Shown piece by piece: positions 32,372-45,088 of a stretch of DNA of 64,000 nucleotides. The notes below the pieces were generated by a model. The model was not told the DNA's origin and searched no databases. It saw only the letters and a list, made by a program, of their open reading frames with translations. Within the stretch, counting starts at the first letter, position 1. The number at the start of each line of letters is the position of its first letter. The translations under genes and the position numbers were made by a program. Source of the DNA: Thermomucor indicae-seudaticae (Eukaryota; Mucoromycota; Mucoromycetes; Mucorales; Lichtheimiaceae); the NCBI GenBank assembly GCA_000787465.1, contig JSYX01000071.1, positions 23,193-87,192 on the forward strand, given 5' to 3'.

Positions 32372-35300
32372 ATGAACCATTCCTTCCTCATACACGTCTC
32401 CAGGAAGATACCACGGTCGCAGCTTAATCGAGCTATCGCTTCACAGCTTGCTTCGATTTCAGGCACCAACCCCAAATGCTTTTCCTCCTCGACAGCAACA
32501 CGATCCCCTGTAACCTTATGGGGCGCTGATTCGATTGCGCGTTCCTTGAGAACTCGACGTTCAGTGGTCGTAGCGCTTCAGCCTATTCGAAGTGTTAATG
32601 CTTTGAAGCGTCATGTTAGTACGATGCAGCTCAGAGAAAGCGATCCTTCCAACGGATCTTCGGCTGGATCTTTGCCGGACGGCAACGGTGCTGCGGCAGG
32701 TGGAGAAAACGGCAACGGAGAGGGAGACGGTGATGACAAATCATCACGACGGCCGTACACTGTGATTGATAATCAGCTGCAGAAGCCGACTGTACCTGAA
32801 GTTTATCCACAACTCTTGGCTGTACCTATTGCGCGCCGACCCTTGTTTCCTGGTTTCTACAAGGCTGTTGTTGTCAAGGACCCTAATGTAACATCTGCCA
32901 TCAAGGAGCTGTTGAAGCGCGGGCAACCTTATGTGGGTGCTTTCCTGCTAAAAGACGAGAATGTCGACGTGGATACAATTACCAGTTTAGATCAGGTGCA
33001 TAAAGTGGGTGTGTTTGCGCAAATTACCAGCGTATTTCCGGCAAGCAGTGGATCAAAAGATGGCAGCAAGGAGGAAGATGGCGGTCTGACCGCCGTCTTG
33101 TATCCTCATCGGCGTATAGAAATTACAGAGCTCATCAACACACATGGTAATAAAGAAGCTCCAATAGAAGAGGTGCGCGTAAAATCAGAGACGGAGGAGG
33201 CCGCAGAGAATGAACAACAGCAGCAACTACCAAAGGAGCTAAGCGACGAAACCCAAGAATTAGGTAATTCTTTTTTCTCAGGGTCCCGATGCTGGCATAG
33301 TTATTGATTAACGATTAAAAAATTATGCAGAGCTACAAGAGCTCACACATGACGCACAAGAAGCAACATCGGAAGCGCCGAGTGAACCGCAATACGCTAC
33401 ATCGTTCTTGGCCAAAGAGTACAAAGTATCGTTGGTGAACGTGGAAAACCTTGTGGATCCTCCATATGCAAAGAAAGACCCCGTCATTCGTGCTGTTACT
33501 TCCGAAATTGTGTCAGTGTTCAAGGAAATTGCGTCCCTGAATCCTCTTTTCCGTGACCAGATCGCAAGCTTTTCCATGTCCCAGTCGGCAGGCAACGTCT
33601 TTGAAGAACCTGCAAAATTAGCTGACTTTGCAGCTGCCGTTTCCACGGGTGAGCCTCTGGAGCTTCAAGAAGTAATGGAAACGTTAGCCGTGCCAGAACG
33701 TCTTCAAAAGGCTTTGGTTGTGCTGAAGAAAGAATTGATGAACGCTCAACTGCAAAATAAGATTGCGAAGGAAGTCGAAAGCAAGATCGCTAAGCGTCAG
33801 CGCGAGTATTATTTGATGGAACAACTTAAAGGAATCAAGAAGGAACTGGGACTTGAAAGCGATGGTAAAGACAAGTTAATAGAAGGCTTCAAAGAAAAGG
33901 CCAGCAAGCTGGTTATGCCGGAAACCGTAAGAAAAGTATTCGACGAGGCAAGTGACGTTGCAGAATGGTCATGAAGAATTATGTGCTAACACCTAAGGCT
34001 ACTTTAGGAAATCAACAAACTTGCCCATCTTGAGCCCGCTGCATCAGAATTTAATGTTACTCGCAATTATTTGGACTGGCTTACTCAGATACCTTGGGGA
34101 CAGCGTTCTCGAGAGAACTACAGCACCGCTCATGCTAGAAAAGTTCTTGATGAAGACCATTACGGGTTGCAGGATGTGAAGGACAGAATATTGGAGTTTA
34201 TTGCGGTTGGAAAATTGAGAGGAACGATGGAAGGCAAGATTCTATGTCTTGCAGGACCTCCCGGTGTCGGTAAAACCTCGATTGGCAAGAGCATCGCACG
34301 TGCTTTGGACCGTGAGTTTTACCGCTTTTCCGTTGGTGGATTGACGGATGTGGCAGAGATCAAGGGCCATCGACGAACTTATGTTGGTGCCATGCCTGGC
34401 AAAGTGATCCAAGCACTGAAGAAGGTGAAGACGGAGAATCCTTTAATTCTTATTGACGAAGTCGACAAGATCGGTCGTGGACATCAAGGAGACCCATCAT
34501 CTGCACTCTTGGAGTTGCTTGATCCCGAACAGAACGGAAGCTTTTTGGATCATTATATGGATGTTCCGGTTGACTTATCAAAAGTTCTCTTTGTCTGCAC
34601 TGCCAACGTTCTCGACACTATTCCAGGCCCGCTGCTTGACCGTATGGAGGTCATCCAGCTGTCTGGATACGTCGAAGAGGAGAAAGCGGCAATCGCTTCC
34701 AAGTATTTGGCACCGGCTGCGAAGATTGCCTCTGGTCTAGAGAACGTGAATGTCAATCTGTCTTCGGAAGCCATTGATACTTTGATCAGAAACTATTGTC
34801 GTGAAAGTGGCGTACGCAATCTCAAGAAGCATATCGATAAGATATTCCGCAAAGCCAGCTATCAAGTCGTTGAAAAAATCGGTGAACATGAAGACATGAA
34901 GAAGGCTGAAGACACCACCTCTTCGACTGATTTGGACAAGGAAGCTATACCAAAAGAACGGAAGCCACTCCAAGTACCCGAAACCGTCAAGATAGACATT
35001 ACCTCGGAGAACCTTAAAGACTACGTCGGCCCACCAGTCTTTCAATCAGATAGGATTTATGAGCAGACACCTCCAGGTGTAATCATGGGCTTGGCATGGA
35101 CCAGCATGGGTAAGTTGATAATGACAATATTCTAGTGCACTGTGGCCTAGTTTTAACTTGAACCTCAGGCGGCTCGTCCTTGTACATCGAATCCGTCTTG
35201 GAATCGTCCTTGTCACCTAAATCATCACCTGGTCTCTCAAAGACTGGACAACTTGGGGACGTTATGAAAGAGTCCACAAGCATTGCATACACATACGCCA

Positions 35301-35812
35301 AATCCCTTATGGCTACCAAGTTCCCCAAAAACAAGTTTTTCGAGAAAGCTAAAGTACATCTCCACTGCCCTGCGGGCGCTGTTCCCAAGGATGGTACGTT
35401 GAATATTTGGTTTTCCTGCGTACTGAACGCTTTAATGACTTGTTTTCAACTTACTTTAGGACCATCTGCGGGTATTACAATGGTGACATCTTTGCTATCG
35501 CTAGCCTTGAATAAGCCTGTCGATCCAAACATTGCCATGACTGGTGAACTGACAGTGACCGGAAGAGTCTTGAAGATCGGCGGTCTGAAGGAGAAAACAA
35601 TTGCTGCTAAGCGGTCCAAGATCACAACGATTCTATTCCCTAAAGATAACATTTCCGATTGGGAAGAACTTCCTGAACATATCAAGGAAGGTATGACCGG
35701 TATTCCGGTAGAATATTACGACGACGTCTTCAAAGTCTGCTTTGGAGACATCTCAAAAGAAGAAGCCGAAAACGTTTGGGCTGATGTCCTGGTTGACGAA
35801 GAGAAGCCCTAG
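32372..35812 (+). CDS. PIM1: Mitochondrial Lon protease (Pim1)
   Basis: 1062 residues in five exons: 32372-33263, 33331-33947, 34008-35109, 35169-35393 and 35460-35812. An Arg/Ser-rich presequence (residues ~1-90) fits import into the matrix. The Lon N-domain starts at [20 protein letters not shown]. The AAA+ domain has Walker [10 protein letters not shown] (about 586) and Walker [11 protein letters not shown]. The protease domain has the catalytic Ser in PKDGPSAGIT (Ser948) and the Lys in GGLKEKTIA (Lys991). The ATP-driven enzyme degrades damaged and regulatory matrix proteins. Intron 2 begins gcaagt (GC-AG) and its position is fixed by the conserved [20 protein letters not shown]. Between N-domain halves there is an acidic, Gln-rich insert (about residues 260-320), as in yeast Pim1. 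Confidence 0.97.
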
Positions 35813-37398
35813 ATCATACATCCTGTAACATAAACTTTTAGAAAGTATATATATAGAGCCTTACAATTCCATTGTGATATACGCTTTATCTTTCCATGTA
35901 ATTGTAATCACCCCACTCCCGTTTTTATGATATCCGCAAGTAAAACCTTGAACCTCACATATTTCGCCCTCGAATTGAGACTATGTATCGTCACGAGTAG
36001 TAAACCTAACTTAGAGTGAGCGAAACCGTTTTCTATATCGAGGAATTTATTATATTAGCCAATTCACTCTTGAGCGCAATCAAGACGCTCGCACTTTGAT
36101 ATAGAGAAAAGCGATTGCGGCGACAGACAAGAGGAAGATATATGCAGACGTTGACCCTCAAAATAAGTACATACGTAGATATAGCGTACCGTATGACATA
36201 AAGCGAAGTGTTTGCACGATAGACCGAAAGCCTACGGTAGTCACCGTTATTGTGTCATTAGTACTGGTTTTGTAATTTTTTAACGAATATGTGATGTAGA
36301 ATAACATTTGTAACATCCGCTAATAACAGTAAACACAATTTTCGGGTATGGTGTATACATGCTGCCATTAAAGAAGCGTCGCCTACCGGAAATTCTTTTC
36401 TACGATCAAGGCGGGGTCATCCTACTATTGGTTCGTTATAAGCAGAACTTCACCTTGAGGAAACGATATCCATTCATTCGTGGACGCTATGTTCTCTATA
36501 AATTCTAGAGGACGCTTGCTCCGAGAATAGTATTATTCATAATATATTCTGCGAGATAAGTGCGTGCATATCACTAGATAGCATACGGAAACGAAGACCT
36601 ACATCCATTTTAAGAATAAGCGAAACAAGATACAAAAGTTCTTATATATCGATGGCCTACAATACGGATGCACGCGTCGTTTTTTGAAGGTGTCTACGAA
36701 GCAAAGATCAAACCATTTAGACTATTTACTGTCAATGAGAACGCATAAACAACCTAAAATCGAAACTTTTTGAGACATCCTCGTTCGTATAACTAACGAG
36801 GAAATAACACGTTTATAGAGACGACCACGAGCCTGGAAATCGAACTTACACTGCCCAAGCATCAGTTTTACTTTCTTTGATTGCGATGGGCCGCAGGCAT
36901 AAAGGTGCTTTATGATGGCCGAATTACTTAAATATTAACGACTATTCAGGCGGATAATACGAGTTGGAAAAGAAAAAGGTTCGCTATCTTGCGTGGCGTA
37001 TGGAGCCACGCCTTTCTTGCATGATGGTCGATTGGTAAGCTGGCATACAATTGGGTAGTAAGCGATGAACTGCCAAAGTTAAAGTTAAAAATAACTTTAT
37101 AACTGGCTTTTTAGATAAGCGGCACTTCGTAATAGACAACAGTGTGAAGGATAACATTGCGTCGCCTGGGTCTACATACTAGAGAAAGTATCTAGAAGGC
37201 CGTGAATTACGGTATTTATGCAAGATCTACCGTAATTTGAATGCTTTATTGGAGGAACACCATTTTGATATCAAAAAGGTTTTTTGGAGACATGCGTGGT
37301 TATTTCTCTTTGTTGATAAACTTTGAAGCCATGGGTACTATGCAATAGTGATTGGTGGCAAAGCCAAAAAAAGGAAATGCAGCGTAACATTGTAGTGC

Positions 37399-37472
37399 GT
37401 GTCTGGTAGAGTGGCTATCAACTGAGTCTGTCAACCGGGAGCCCCCTGGTTCGAGTTCCGACCAAGCAGGCG
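37399..37472 (+). repeat. tRNA-like sequence with Pol III A and B boxes (SINE head or pseudo-tRNA)
   Basis: tctggtagagtggctatcaa matches an A box (TRGYNNARNNGG type), and ggttcgagttcc about 40 bp on matches the B box. A degenerate acceptor-stem partner (ccaagcagg) follows. The middle (ctgtcaaccgggag) recalls a tRNA-Asp anticodon arm (GTC). However, the anticodon and T stems do not pair properly and the T loop has an extra base. It is therefore not a working tRNA gene. A tRNA-derived SINE head or tRNA pseudogene fits best. Confidence 0.5.
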
Positions 37473-37496
37473 GTTTCAGAGCGAGGAATGATACCA

Positions 37497-37768
37497 GCAA
37501 GTTAAGATACGTAAGGCTTCAATCAGCGGTTTCGCAAAGTGTGTCGAAAGCGAGTTCCAGAGCACAAGATGAAAGAAGTAAAGAAACCGCCAAGCAGTCT
37601 GGACCAAGGACAGCGGACGGTGAATGGATGGTCTTGAACACAGAGGAACAGGCTCGATGGACACTGGGAGGACACCGGTTGGAAAGCCCTACGCACCCCA
37701 AGTGGACCGTCAAAAGACACGTCGTGAACGCGCTTCTGGCGGGCAAGTTAAGATACGTAAGACTTCAA
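37497..37768. repeat. 26-bp direct repeats 246 bp apart
   Basis: gcaagttaagatacgtaag then gcttcaa (37497-37522) recurs as gcaagttaagatacgtaag then acttcaa (37743-37768), with one mismatch in 26. The repeats start 25 bp after the tRNA-like sequence and bracket 220 bp of non-repetitive DNA. They could be flanks of an inserted segment or an internal SINE duplication. Confidence 0.55.
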
Positions 37769-39208
37769 CCCGCTAATTCCCAGGATCATAAGCAGAAACA
37801 AGCAGGCAAGCAACATAGTAGAGGATGAAAGGACAGTGCATAATGCCAAGGAATAGGGAACAAGCAGGATAGGATTTGGGTGGATAGTCTTGAGAACAAG
37901 GAAGAGATACTCGTACAATGACCCGCATTGTCCAATAGTTTGTCGCCCAGTATGTTGATGGATTCGGAGAGGGAAGTCATGGTTCGCGTGGAATGAATCA
38001 AAAAGAGCAAAGCAGAGAAAGAGTGAAGATTGTGAAGAAAAGATGGATGTACGCACCTCGAGAAATTCGTCGATTTTATACTTTTTCATGCCCCTTATTT
38101 TACGTGGCTGCTGTCTTTTGGAACCTGGTTCAGGCATTAGGGAGATCTTAATTCGAGGCATGCATATCTATCTTAACTGAACGATTTCGCGGAACCTCGC
38201 AGATGATGTGCAGGATAAAATGCTCTCCTTTAGACCCGTGGAAGCGTACGGAGTAACTCCTCGTCAATCCTGAGGGCCGTTGAGATTAAAATAGCTTCCA
38301 TTAGTCAACATATCCTTGATGCAGTTGTTCCCACACCTACCACTTTATTTACCTTCAATCTTAGCAAAACCTGTTATTTATGCACCCAAAGAACCCTTTC
38401 TATTGATTTTCGCTATTGATGAGAAGTTTTCCCCAACATTCTTGTTTGAGCGTTTTTTTTCTGCTGGTCGAATAACATTGGGCCTCATTATTAACGCATG
38501 AAAACCATCAATCGATTACTGTTGAACTGAACCGGTGCATCATGACTCACATATTCCCTTTTGTTTGTTGTTAGGTCGCTATAGGAGTTACGGTGCTACA
38601 ATTTATTTTACTCTAATTATCTCAAAATAACTATTAAAGAGTGGGGAAGCTTGACCTCAGGGATACAGAAATACCTATCACACTGTTCATTATTCCATTA
38701 ACTCTGTATGGCAAACAGGGGACAAATAGGAACAAATATTTTCGGGGTTCTTACTTCCTTCTTTTTTCAAAAATTTCAGTTCTTGAATTAGAATCGGGAT
38801 ACGTTTTTGGCAAAAGCAATAGGAGAATCTTTCTCCCAAAAAGTAGTTAACTATTGATCGTCAGAACTTCTGCTAACGTGTAGGAAAATCTTAGATCAAG
38901 AAGAAAAGAAATATGAGACACGTCGATCATTCATTCCAATGACAAAAGTTCCAGAGCAACAGTTTGGCCAACGTGTTGCCGTCAGCCAGGGTAACCTGAG
39001 CCAGACGATCGTGTTCTGACGAGATTTCCTTCCACCTTCTTCCGCTTCTTGACCATGCGTGGTTATCCTATCAGCACAGGATCGGTATAGAAAAAGGATG
39101 GTCGGCCTTTATGTAACTGCTCTCGCTTCCTCGTAGGGACGTAACCTTGCAAGAAGAGTAGTTTGGAGGCGGCCTGAATGTGCCACTGGCGTCAGGTGGA
39201 GTACCAAC

Positions 39209-39349
39209 TTAACCCTGGAGCCAATAGCGTGTTATACATAAGCCTAAAGGGAATAGCCTAGTACCTGCCTAAGCCCAGAGCAAATAGCGTACATATGCCT
39301 AAGCCTAGAGCGAATAGCGAATACTACCTAAGCCCCGGAGCAAGTACAG
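39209..39349. repeat. Degenerate ~30-bp tandem repeat, about five units
   Basis: Successive units begin near 39209, 39240, 39271, 39301 and 39330 with the core aagcc-agagc-aatagcg, for example aagcccagagcaaatagcgt and aagcctagagcgaatagcga. Unit length varies from 29 to 33 bp and the outer units are most diverged. The array is non-coding in all frames. No known satellite was recognised. Confidence 0.6.
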
Positions 39350-40168
39350 TCGACCGCCGTTAGTTTTATCTCGGTTAATTTCAAGCGCTCCTTTTATTTC
39401 AAGACTTCTCAGGAAATCCAGGCCTTGAAATTAACAGGGTTCGACTGTTGCGTTGCCAGTGAAACAGTAAGTGCTGTTCAGGCCGTTGATACCCGCCGTT
39501 TTCTAGAGCTACTGGGCCCAGTTTTCTTCTGGCTGGCCACCGTGTGTGTATGTGGGGTAGCAATGATCCGGCTTGGCCTACCGGAGAGACCGGGAAGGCA
39601 GGGAATCGAAGAAACACCAGCACACGTCTTGATCCCTGGGTCTGGCAGACATTGGGCGCCAAAGCTGATGGCGCTTCATTGTTTGGTATCTGACTCGAGA
39701 TAATGCCGCTCTCGTTTACACCTTAGAAACGCGACCAAAGTTGACGGAAAGGCATGCTATAGAATATTCGGAAAAAGACGTTTGAGGATATCAAGTCGCA
39801 GGCTTCTTGGCGTCCATTTCGTGAATTATAGTGGATGTTTTCTGAGCGATATATCATGCCATTCCGAATACGGACAGGTCAAGTTGATCGACGGACAGTA
39901 TCAAATTGTAGAAGATGTCAGGTACCATCACCATGAATAATTTGATTGAAAATGATATATTACTTGCACCCTGCATCAGGAACAGTGGACGATACTACCA
40001 CTGGCTAATGTTTTGTCCAGGATCACGAAAGGTCATCCAGTGGTAAGTGTTCTCTTCATGGTCCAACCTCAGATAACAAAAGACTTGACGGGATACGGAA
40101 AGGATTGTATAAAATAAACATAATGGAGAGGTTATAAGTAATGTACAGAGTATGTGAGTCTTTTGCCA

Positions 40169-41330
<1,162 letters not shown>

Positions 41331-41639
41331 GTCGTAACAGGAAAGGGTTCCGGGGAGTGTGGGACAGACACTGGAACAGAAAGGATCGTGAGGTAAAGCC
41401 AAAAGTCAGCTCCATTTCTTGCTCTGTGGTACAGTCATTTCTGAAAAATTGACTGCATGATTCACGAAGACGTCTGCTTTCAGATCACCGTCTTCAAAAT
41501 ATCTAACAAACGTTAAATGCTGGCGTAATATAACGTGAAAGCTCTCTGTAAAAAGCCCCTTAAAAGCCCGTCGATGAAGAGTGCAAGGGTTGCAAATTTT
41601 CAATATCACGCGCACTTCGCAACACATAAACGCATTGAT
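41331..41639. other. Intergenic, RAB4 promoter / SEC12 3' flank
   Basis: 309 bp between two minus-strand genes. A 73-codon minus frame at 41406-41627 has no recognisable sequence and no partner exons. Confidence 0.35.
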
Positions 41640-43308
41640 TTACAACTCTTGTGTTATCCTTTCGTTCAAAAGATAGGAAATTGCCATTACAATCATAGCA
41701 ACTATCACTGCTAGTAGGACCGTCAAAAAAGGGTTAATAGCAGCAGTAGCTAGAGTAGATTCGAAATATGAGGACATTTGAAGTACTCGAGATATGCGTT
41801 GGTACTTACGGTTAGGAAACTGGACAGGCAATTGTACAATACGACATGTGTTGTCAGCAGATCCACTGGCAAGTAACCGCCGATCGTGACTAAATGCAAG
41901 ACTAGTAATAGAAAATCCGTGTGCATCACGAACACGATGAAGCACCTACAACGGATCACGATTTAGTTTTCGTCCAGTTTTCTAACTTACTGTCAGAGCA
42001 TTTACGTACCCTAAGCGTCGTGGCATCTAGAAGAGTAATTGTAAAGTCCGAGGAAGCGACCGCCAGCATTCCACCCTCGCGACTACCGGACAAGATCGAT
42101 GCTATATCAGTTCTCCTGCTTCCACACAACAAATTCCCGCGTTATTCATTCACCTGATTGTGAATGCTTGAATGGGCTTCTTGCCCAGCTTAACCATGGA
42201 TTTGCGTTCAAGCGTATATGCATCCACTTTATACAAGAATCCACCAGGGTTCTGTGCATTGCCATTGGCAACAATAAACGCTGTTTCTTTTGAGTAACCT
42301 CGGCCATATCTACCAGTAAAATAAGCACCTGTTCATTCCCTAATGACAACGCCCACGCTAAGTAGCTTGACTAACCGGAAGGAACGGAATTCCAAAGGCC
42401 GATTCTTGTCAAGGGCAGCTGGCGAAACCGTTTGCATGACTTTCCCTGCATTGCGGCCTCTGAGATTGACCAGCTTGATGGCGTCTCTCAGGGTACAGAC
42501 GAGCTTGTCGTTCTCGAGTGCAATATCCACTTCCAACACCTCATCCTTCTCGGAAGCCTGGATCGTTGGACAAACTTTTGTATATTCCTTGTATTTGTAC
42601 ACATGGACTTGACCATTTGACGTTCCAGCAGCAAAAAGGCTACCGTCATGGCTGAAGCGTACTACTTGCTATATTATCCTCCCATGTCTCAAAATCCAAT
42701 CCACGAAGGGAGATCTCGACTGAATACCAACCTGATAGTCATCGACATTCGCACTTTCTAATGCCCGCAACGAGGTTGTCAGTTCAAAGCTGAAAAGTTG
42801 GTCTTAGCATCAAACAATCGAGCCAGCCTCGAAGCAGCGAAAACCTACGATGATTCAAGAACCTTGAATATCTTGCAGCTTTTGTTCTTGTCTTGTTTTA
42901 TCATGTCTTCCGAATTATTGATACCCGCTATGGCGACATTGTCCTTCAGGAGTGGGAGACACAGTTAGTTTGAAGCTCGACTAATGGTCGGTTTCGCCAC
43001 TTGCCGTTGGATGAACATCAAGGCACATGGGCGCGTCTTCGCCATTAGGGATTTCGTACAAGGCCTCCTCTTCAAGGTCTTTTCGACGGGTCTCAACTTT
43101 ATAAGAGACCTGAACAAAAAGTTGCAGTAATGATGAGACGGCGTCTCTCCAACCATGACGCGACTTCATCTACCAGCTTGTTTGCCACACCCGAACGACC
43201 TGCACCACCGCCTCCAGCAACAATAAGTTGATTGTCAGAAGTAAAAGCTAACCCGTAGACAGGAATGCCGACAGGTACGGCATAGGAAGGACAAAGAGCT
43301 TTTGGCAT
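41640..43308 (-). CDS. SEC12: Sec12/PREB, guanine-nucleotide exchange factor for Sar1
   Basis: About 400 residues in nine or so exons from MPKALCPSYAVPVGIPVYGL (43308). WD40-type propeller with FTSDNQLIVAGGGGAGRSGV near the start: this Gly-rich loop corresponds to the potassium-binding K loop that drives exchange on Sar1. Later blades include CLDVHPT-DNVAIAGINNSED, VVRFSHDGSLFAAGTSNGQV and SLAFSHDRRLLASGSADN. The C-terminus has one transmembrane segment (INPFLTVLLAVIVAMIVMAI) and a short lumenal tail, giving the ER type II topology needed to start COPII coats. One intron begins gcaagt (43004 down), fixed by CLDVHPT|DNVAIAG. Convergent with no gene. Its 5' side faces the DUF1772 gene. Confidence 0.9.
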
Positions 43309-43717
43309 GAGAGAAGGGTTCTGCAAAAGGATAAAGGAAGAATGCTGGTTCGATGATTTAATAACCGCTTATGCTCTCGTACAAACTTGATCGCCCAACT
43401 GGCACGTAGAGAATTGAGCTGCTGCCTGTACGGCTGCAAAACCGGGTATCCATTTTTGCCTCCTTTAGCGAGCCTCAACACATATGGAGAGTCTATTCAT
43501 CAGCCATTACTATGGTCGTCCTCCAAATCGATGCATAATTTGAGAAAGGGTGGCTTAAGTGTATCATAAATTGTTGGCCTGCAGACCATGACACCAATTG
43601 CATGGGAGACACGGCCACCGCCGGGCCTATAAATAACCGAAGGTCATGATCGCGAAACAAACAAACCCATCATTTTTTTCCCGTTATCTCTATCTCTCTT
43701 TTTGTTGTCTCAAGGCA
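43309..43717. other. Divergent intergenic region, SEC12 / DUF1772 gene
   Basis: About 410 bp between opposed starts. A short frame at 43387-43569 is unrecognisable. A pyrimidine-rich tract (tctctatctctctttttg) lies just before 43718. Confidence 0.35.
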
Positions 43718-44152
43718 ATGCCAAACAATCTTTACTACGCGCGTTCGGTTGCTGTCTCAGCAAATGCACTCTTTGCGGGTCTCGGCATCACGCTGAATCT
43801 TGTAACTGTGCCGGTTCTGCGTGCATGCGGATACAATCCTCAAGGATGGGCTGTCACCTATAGTCAAGGCGCCAAACTCGGTGTATCTACTATAGTTCTG
43901 TCGACCGCTGGCCACCTGTACGTCTACTACAAGACGGGCAATATGCGAGCTCTTTACTGCGGCATCCTGTCAGCCGTCAGCTTTCCCTACACGCTCTTCT
44001 TTATGAAACCCACGAATGATCGTCTCCAGACCATGGCGAAACAGTTGTCACATGAAAAGCAAGAAGCTGCTGCTCTTATCGAGCGCTGGGATACACTTCA
44101 ATGGTTCAGAACTGTTGCGGGATCAGTGGCATTCATCTTGGCTGTATGGTGA
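43718..44152 (+). CDS. DUF1772-like four-helix membrane protein
   Basis: Intronless; 144 residues from MPNNLYYARS, or 168 if the upstream in-frame Met at 43646 is used. Hydrophobic segments lie near residues ~10-30 (SANALFAGLGITLNLVTVPV), ~50-68, ~76-95 and ~125-144, with a charged stretch NDRLQTMAKQL between the third and fourth. The pattern and the FMKPTNDRLQTM motif match the DUF1772 (anthrone oxygenase-like) family of fungal integral membrane proteins. Some relatives act in polyketide tailoring, but no such cluster is present here, so function is unknown. The first Met context (aaggcaATGCC) is acceptable. Confidence 0.72.
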   Translation: MPNNLYYARSVAVSANALFAGLGITLNLVTVPVLRACGYNPQGWAVTYSQGAKLGVSTIVLSTAGHLYVYYKTGNMRALYCGILSAVSFPYTLFFMKPTNDRLQTMAKQLSHEKQEAAALIERWDTLQWFRTVAGSVAFILAVW

Positions 44153-44268
44153 ATCCGAATAAAGGGAATTTGTGTTTTTGCTGCATAATCGGGGCGTCAA
44201 AAGACCGAGCACCAGGTCGTGTCTTTCTTGTTCTTTTGCTTTTCCCTTTTTACTGTCATTCGTGTACA

Positions 44269-44861
44269 ATGGCTGACGAAAGTCTTGCTGCTCTCGGTGA
44301 GAAGTATCAGTCCCTGCGTAGCCGGCCCGGTAAGTACGGCGGCGGCGAATACGATGAGCAAGTCGATTCGCCTGATGGCGAAAAGTTCAAAGTCATGAAG
44401 GTGAAACACTCTGTACTGGACGAGATAATGGTTCCCGTCCTGACAAGCGTCCTTATAGGCTCTGGGTGACCAACTTGGGTTGCCTGGCACGCCCGCAGCA
44501 GATGTCTTGGCACGTTTTGGAAAACCAGACGAACTCACACCGTCATTACAGCCTTCCGAAGCCACGAATATTCCGTTGATGCCTGGTAAAACGACATGCC
44601 ATTTGGCATTTTGTCCGTGTGACTGATCTGCTTTGCGGTTAGGCCCTGTCGTGCCGGAGGGTGTTTCTACAGCATCCGCGCAGCAGCAACCACCTTATTA
44701 CCTGGTCTATTATTGGCGCCATAAGCACGACTACCTTTATTTCAAGGTAAGGAACAACAACGCCATGAGAATGACATAAGGTTCTGAGGGTGGGAATGTA
44801 CTAGATTGATCCTATCAAGGAAACAGTGATTACATCCGATTGGCATCAAACAAAAGACTAG
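44269..44861 (+). CDS. Conserved-looking small protein of unknown function
   Basis: 139 residues in four exons (44269-44400, 44459-44585, 44643-44746, 44805-44861), all phases consistent. The N-terminal part (LGEKYQSLRSRPGKYGGGEY) is Gly/Arg/Glu-rich, the middle Pro-rich, and the C-terminal exon pair encodes YYLVYYWRHKHDYLYFKIDP and SDWHQTKD. I recall similar Tyr/Trp-rich endings in fungal hypothetical proteins but cannot name a family. Its stop TAG overlaps the stop of the converging small gene at 44858. Confidence 0.65.
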
Positions 44862-45088
44862 AATGCGTCGTTGTATTGCTGCATACCCACCTTCTTCGTC
44901 CGTCCTTCAGAAATAAAGCGGATGAACTGCGCGCGTTCCTCAGCTTACCGCCTTCTTTGACTTCATCGATGCTCACTCCACAATAGCCGAAAATATATGC
45001 GTTTCTTTCGCTTTTTAAACGCGTATCAACGAAATTGGGTTTCTTCAAGCGTAAATGTCTCGGGGTTGACCTTGGCTTGTGACGGCAT
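44858..45088 (-). CDS. Tiny two-exon protein (47 residues), tentative
   Basis: The predicted exons are 45088-45031 and 44943-44858, an 87-nt intron with donor gttgat and acceptor ggtaag, both weak. Product MPSQAKVNPETFTLEETQF then PEERAQFIRFISEGRTKK and a short tail. The mix of acidic and basic helix-like sequence and a clean frame across the junction suggest a real small protein; I recognise no family. Its TAG (44860-44858) and the TAG of the plus-strand gene (44859-44861) share the palindrome CTAG. Confidence 0.4.

Larger units (their letters stand above)
35813..40168. other. 4.4-kb gene-poor region
   Basis: Apart from the entries at 37399, 37497 and 39209, no gene was supported. A 7-bp hairpin (gcgtggc-gtatgga-gccacgc) lies near 36993. 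Open frames at 37519-37828 occur on both strands and span the spaced direct repeats. A minus-strand frame from 38161 (MPRIKISLMPEPGSKRQQPR, then KYKIDEFLE and a gtgcgt donor) looks like a possible first exon, but no continuation was found. Confidence 0.4.

Noticed and set aside
37399..37472. A functional tRNA-Asp gene
   Set aside because: A and B boxes are present but the anticodon and T stems do not pair and the acceptor stem is poor, so it was listed as a tRNA-like repeat.
37541..37828. A 95-codon plus-strand frame in the gene-poor region
   Set aside because: It spans the direct repeat, has an equally long opposite frame and shows no known motif.
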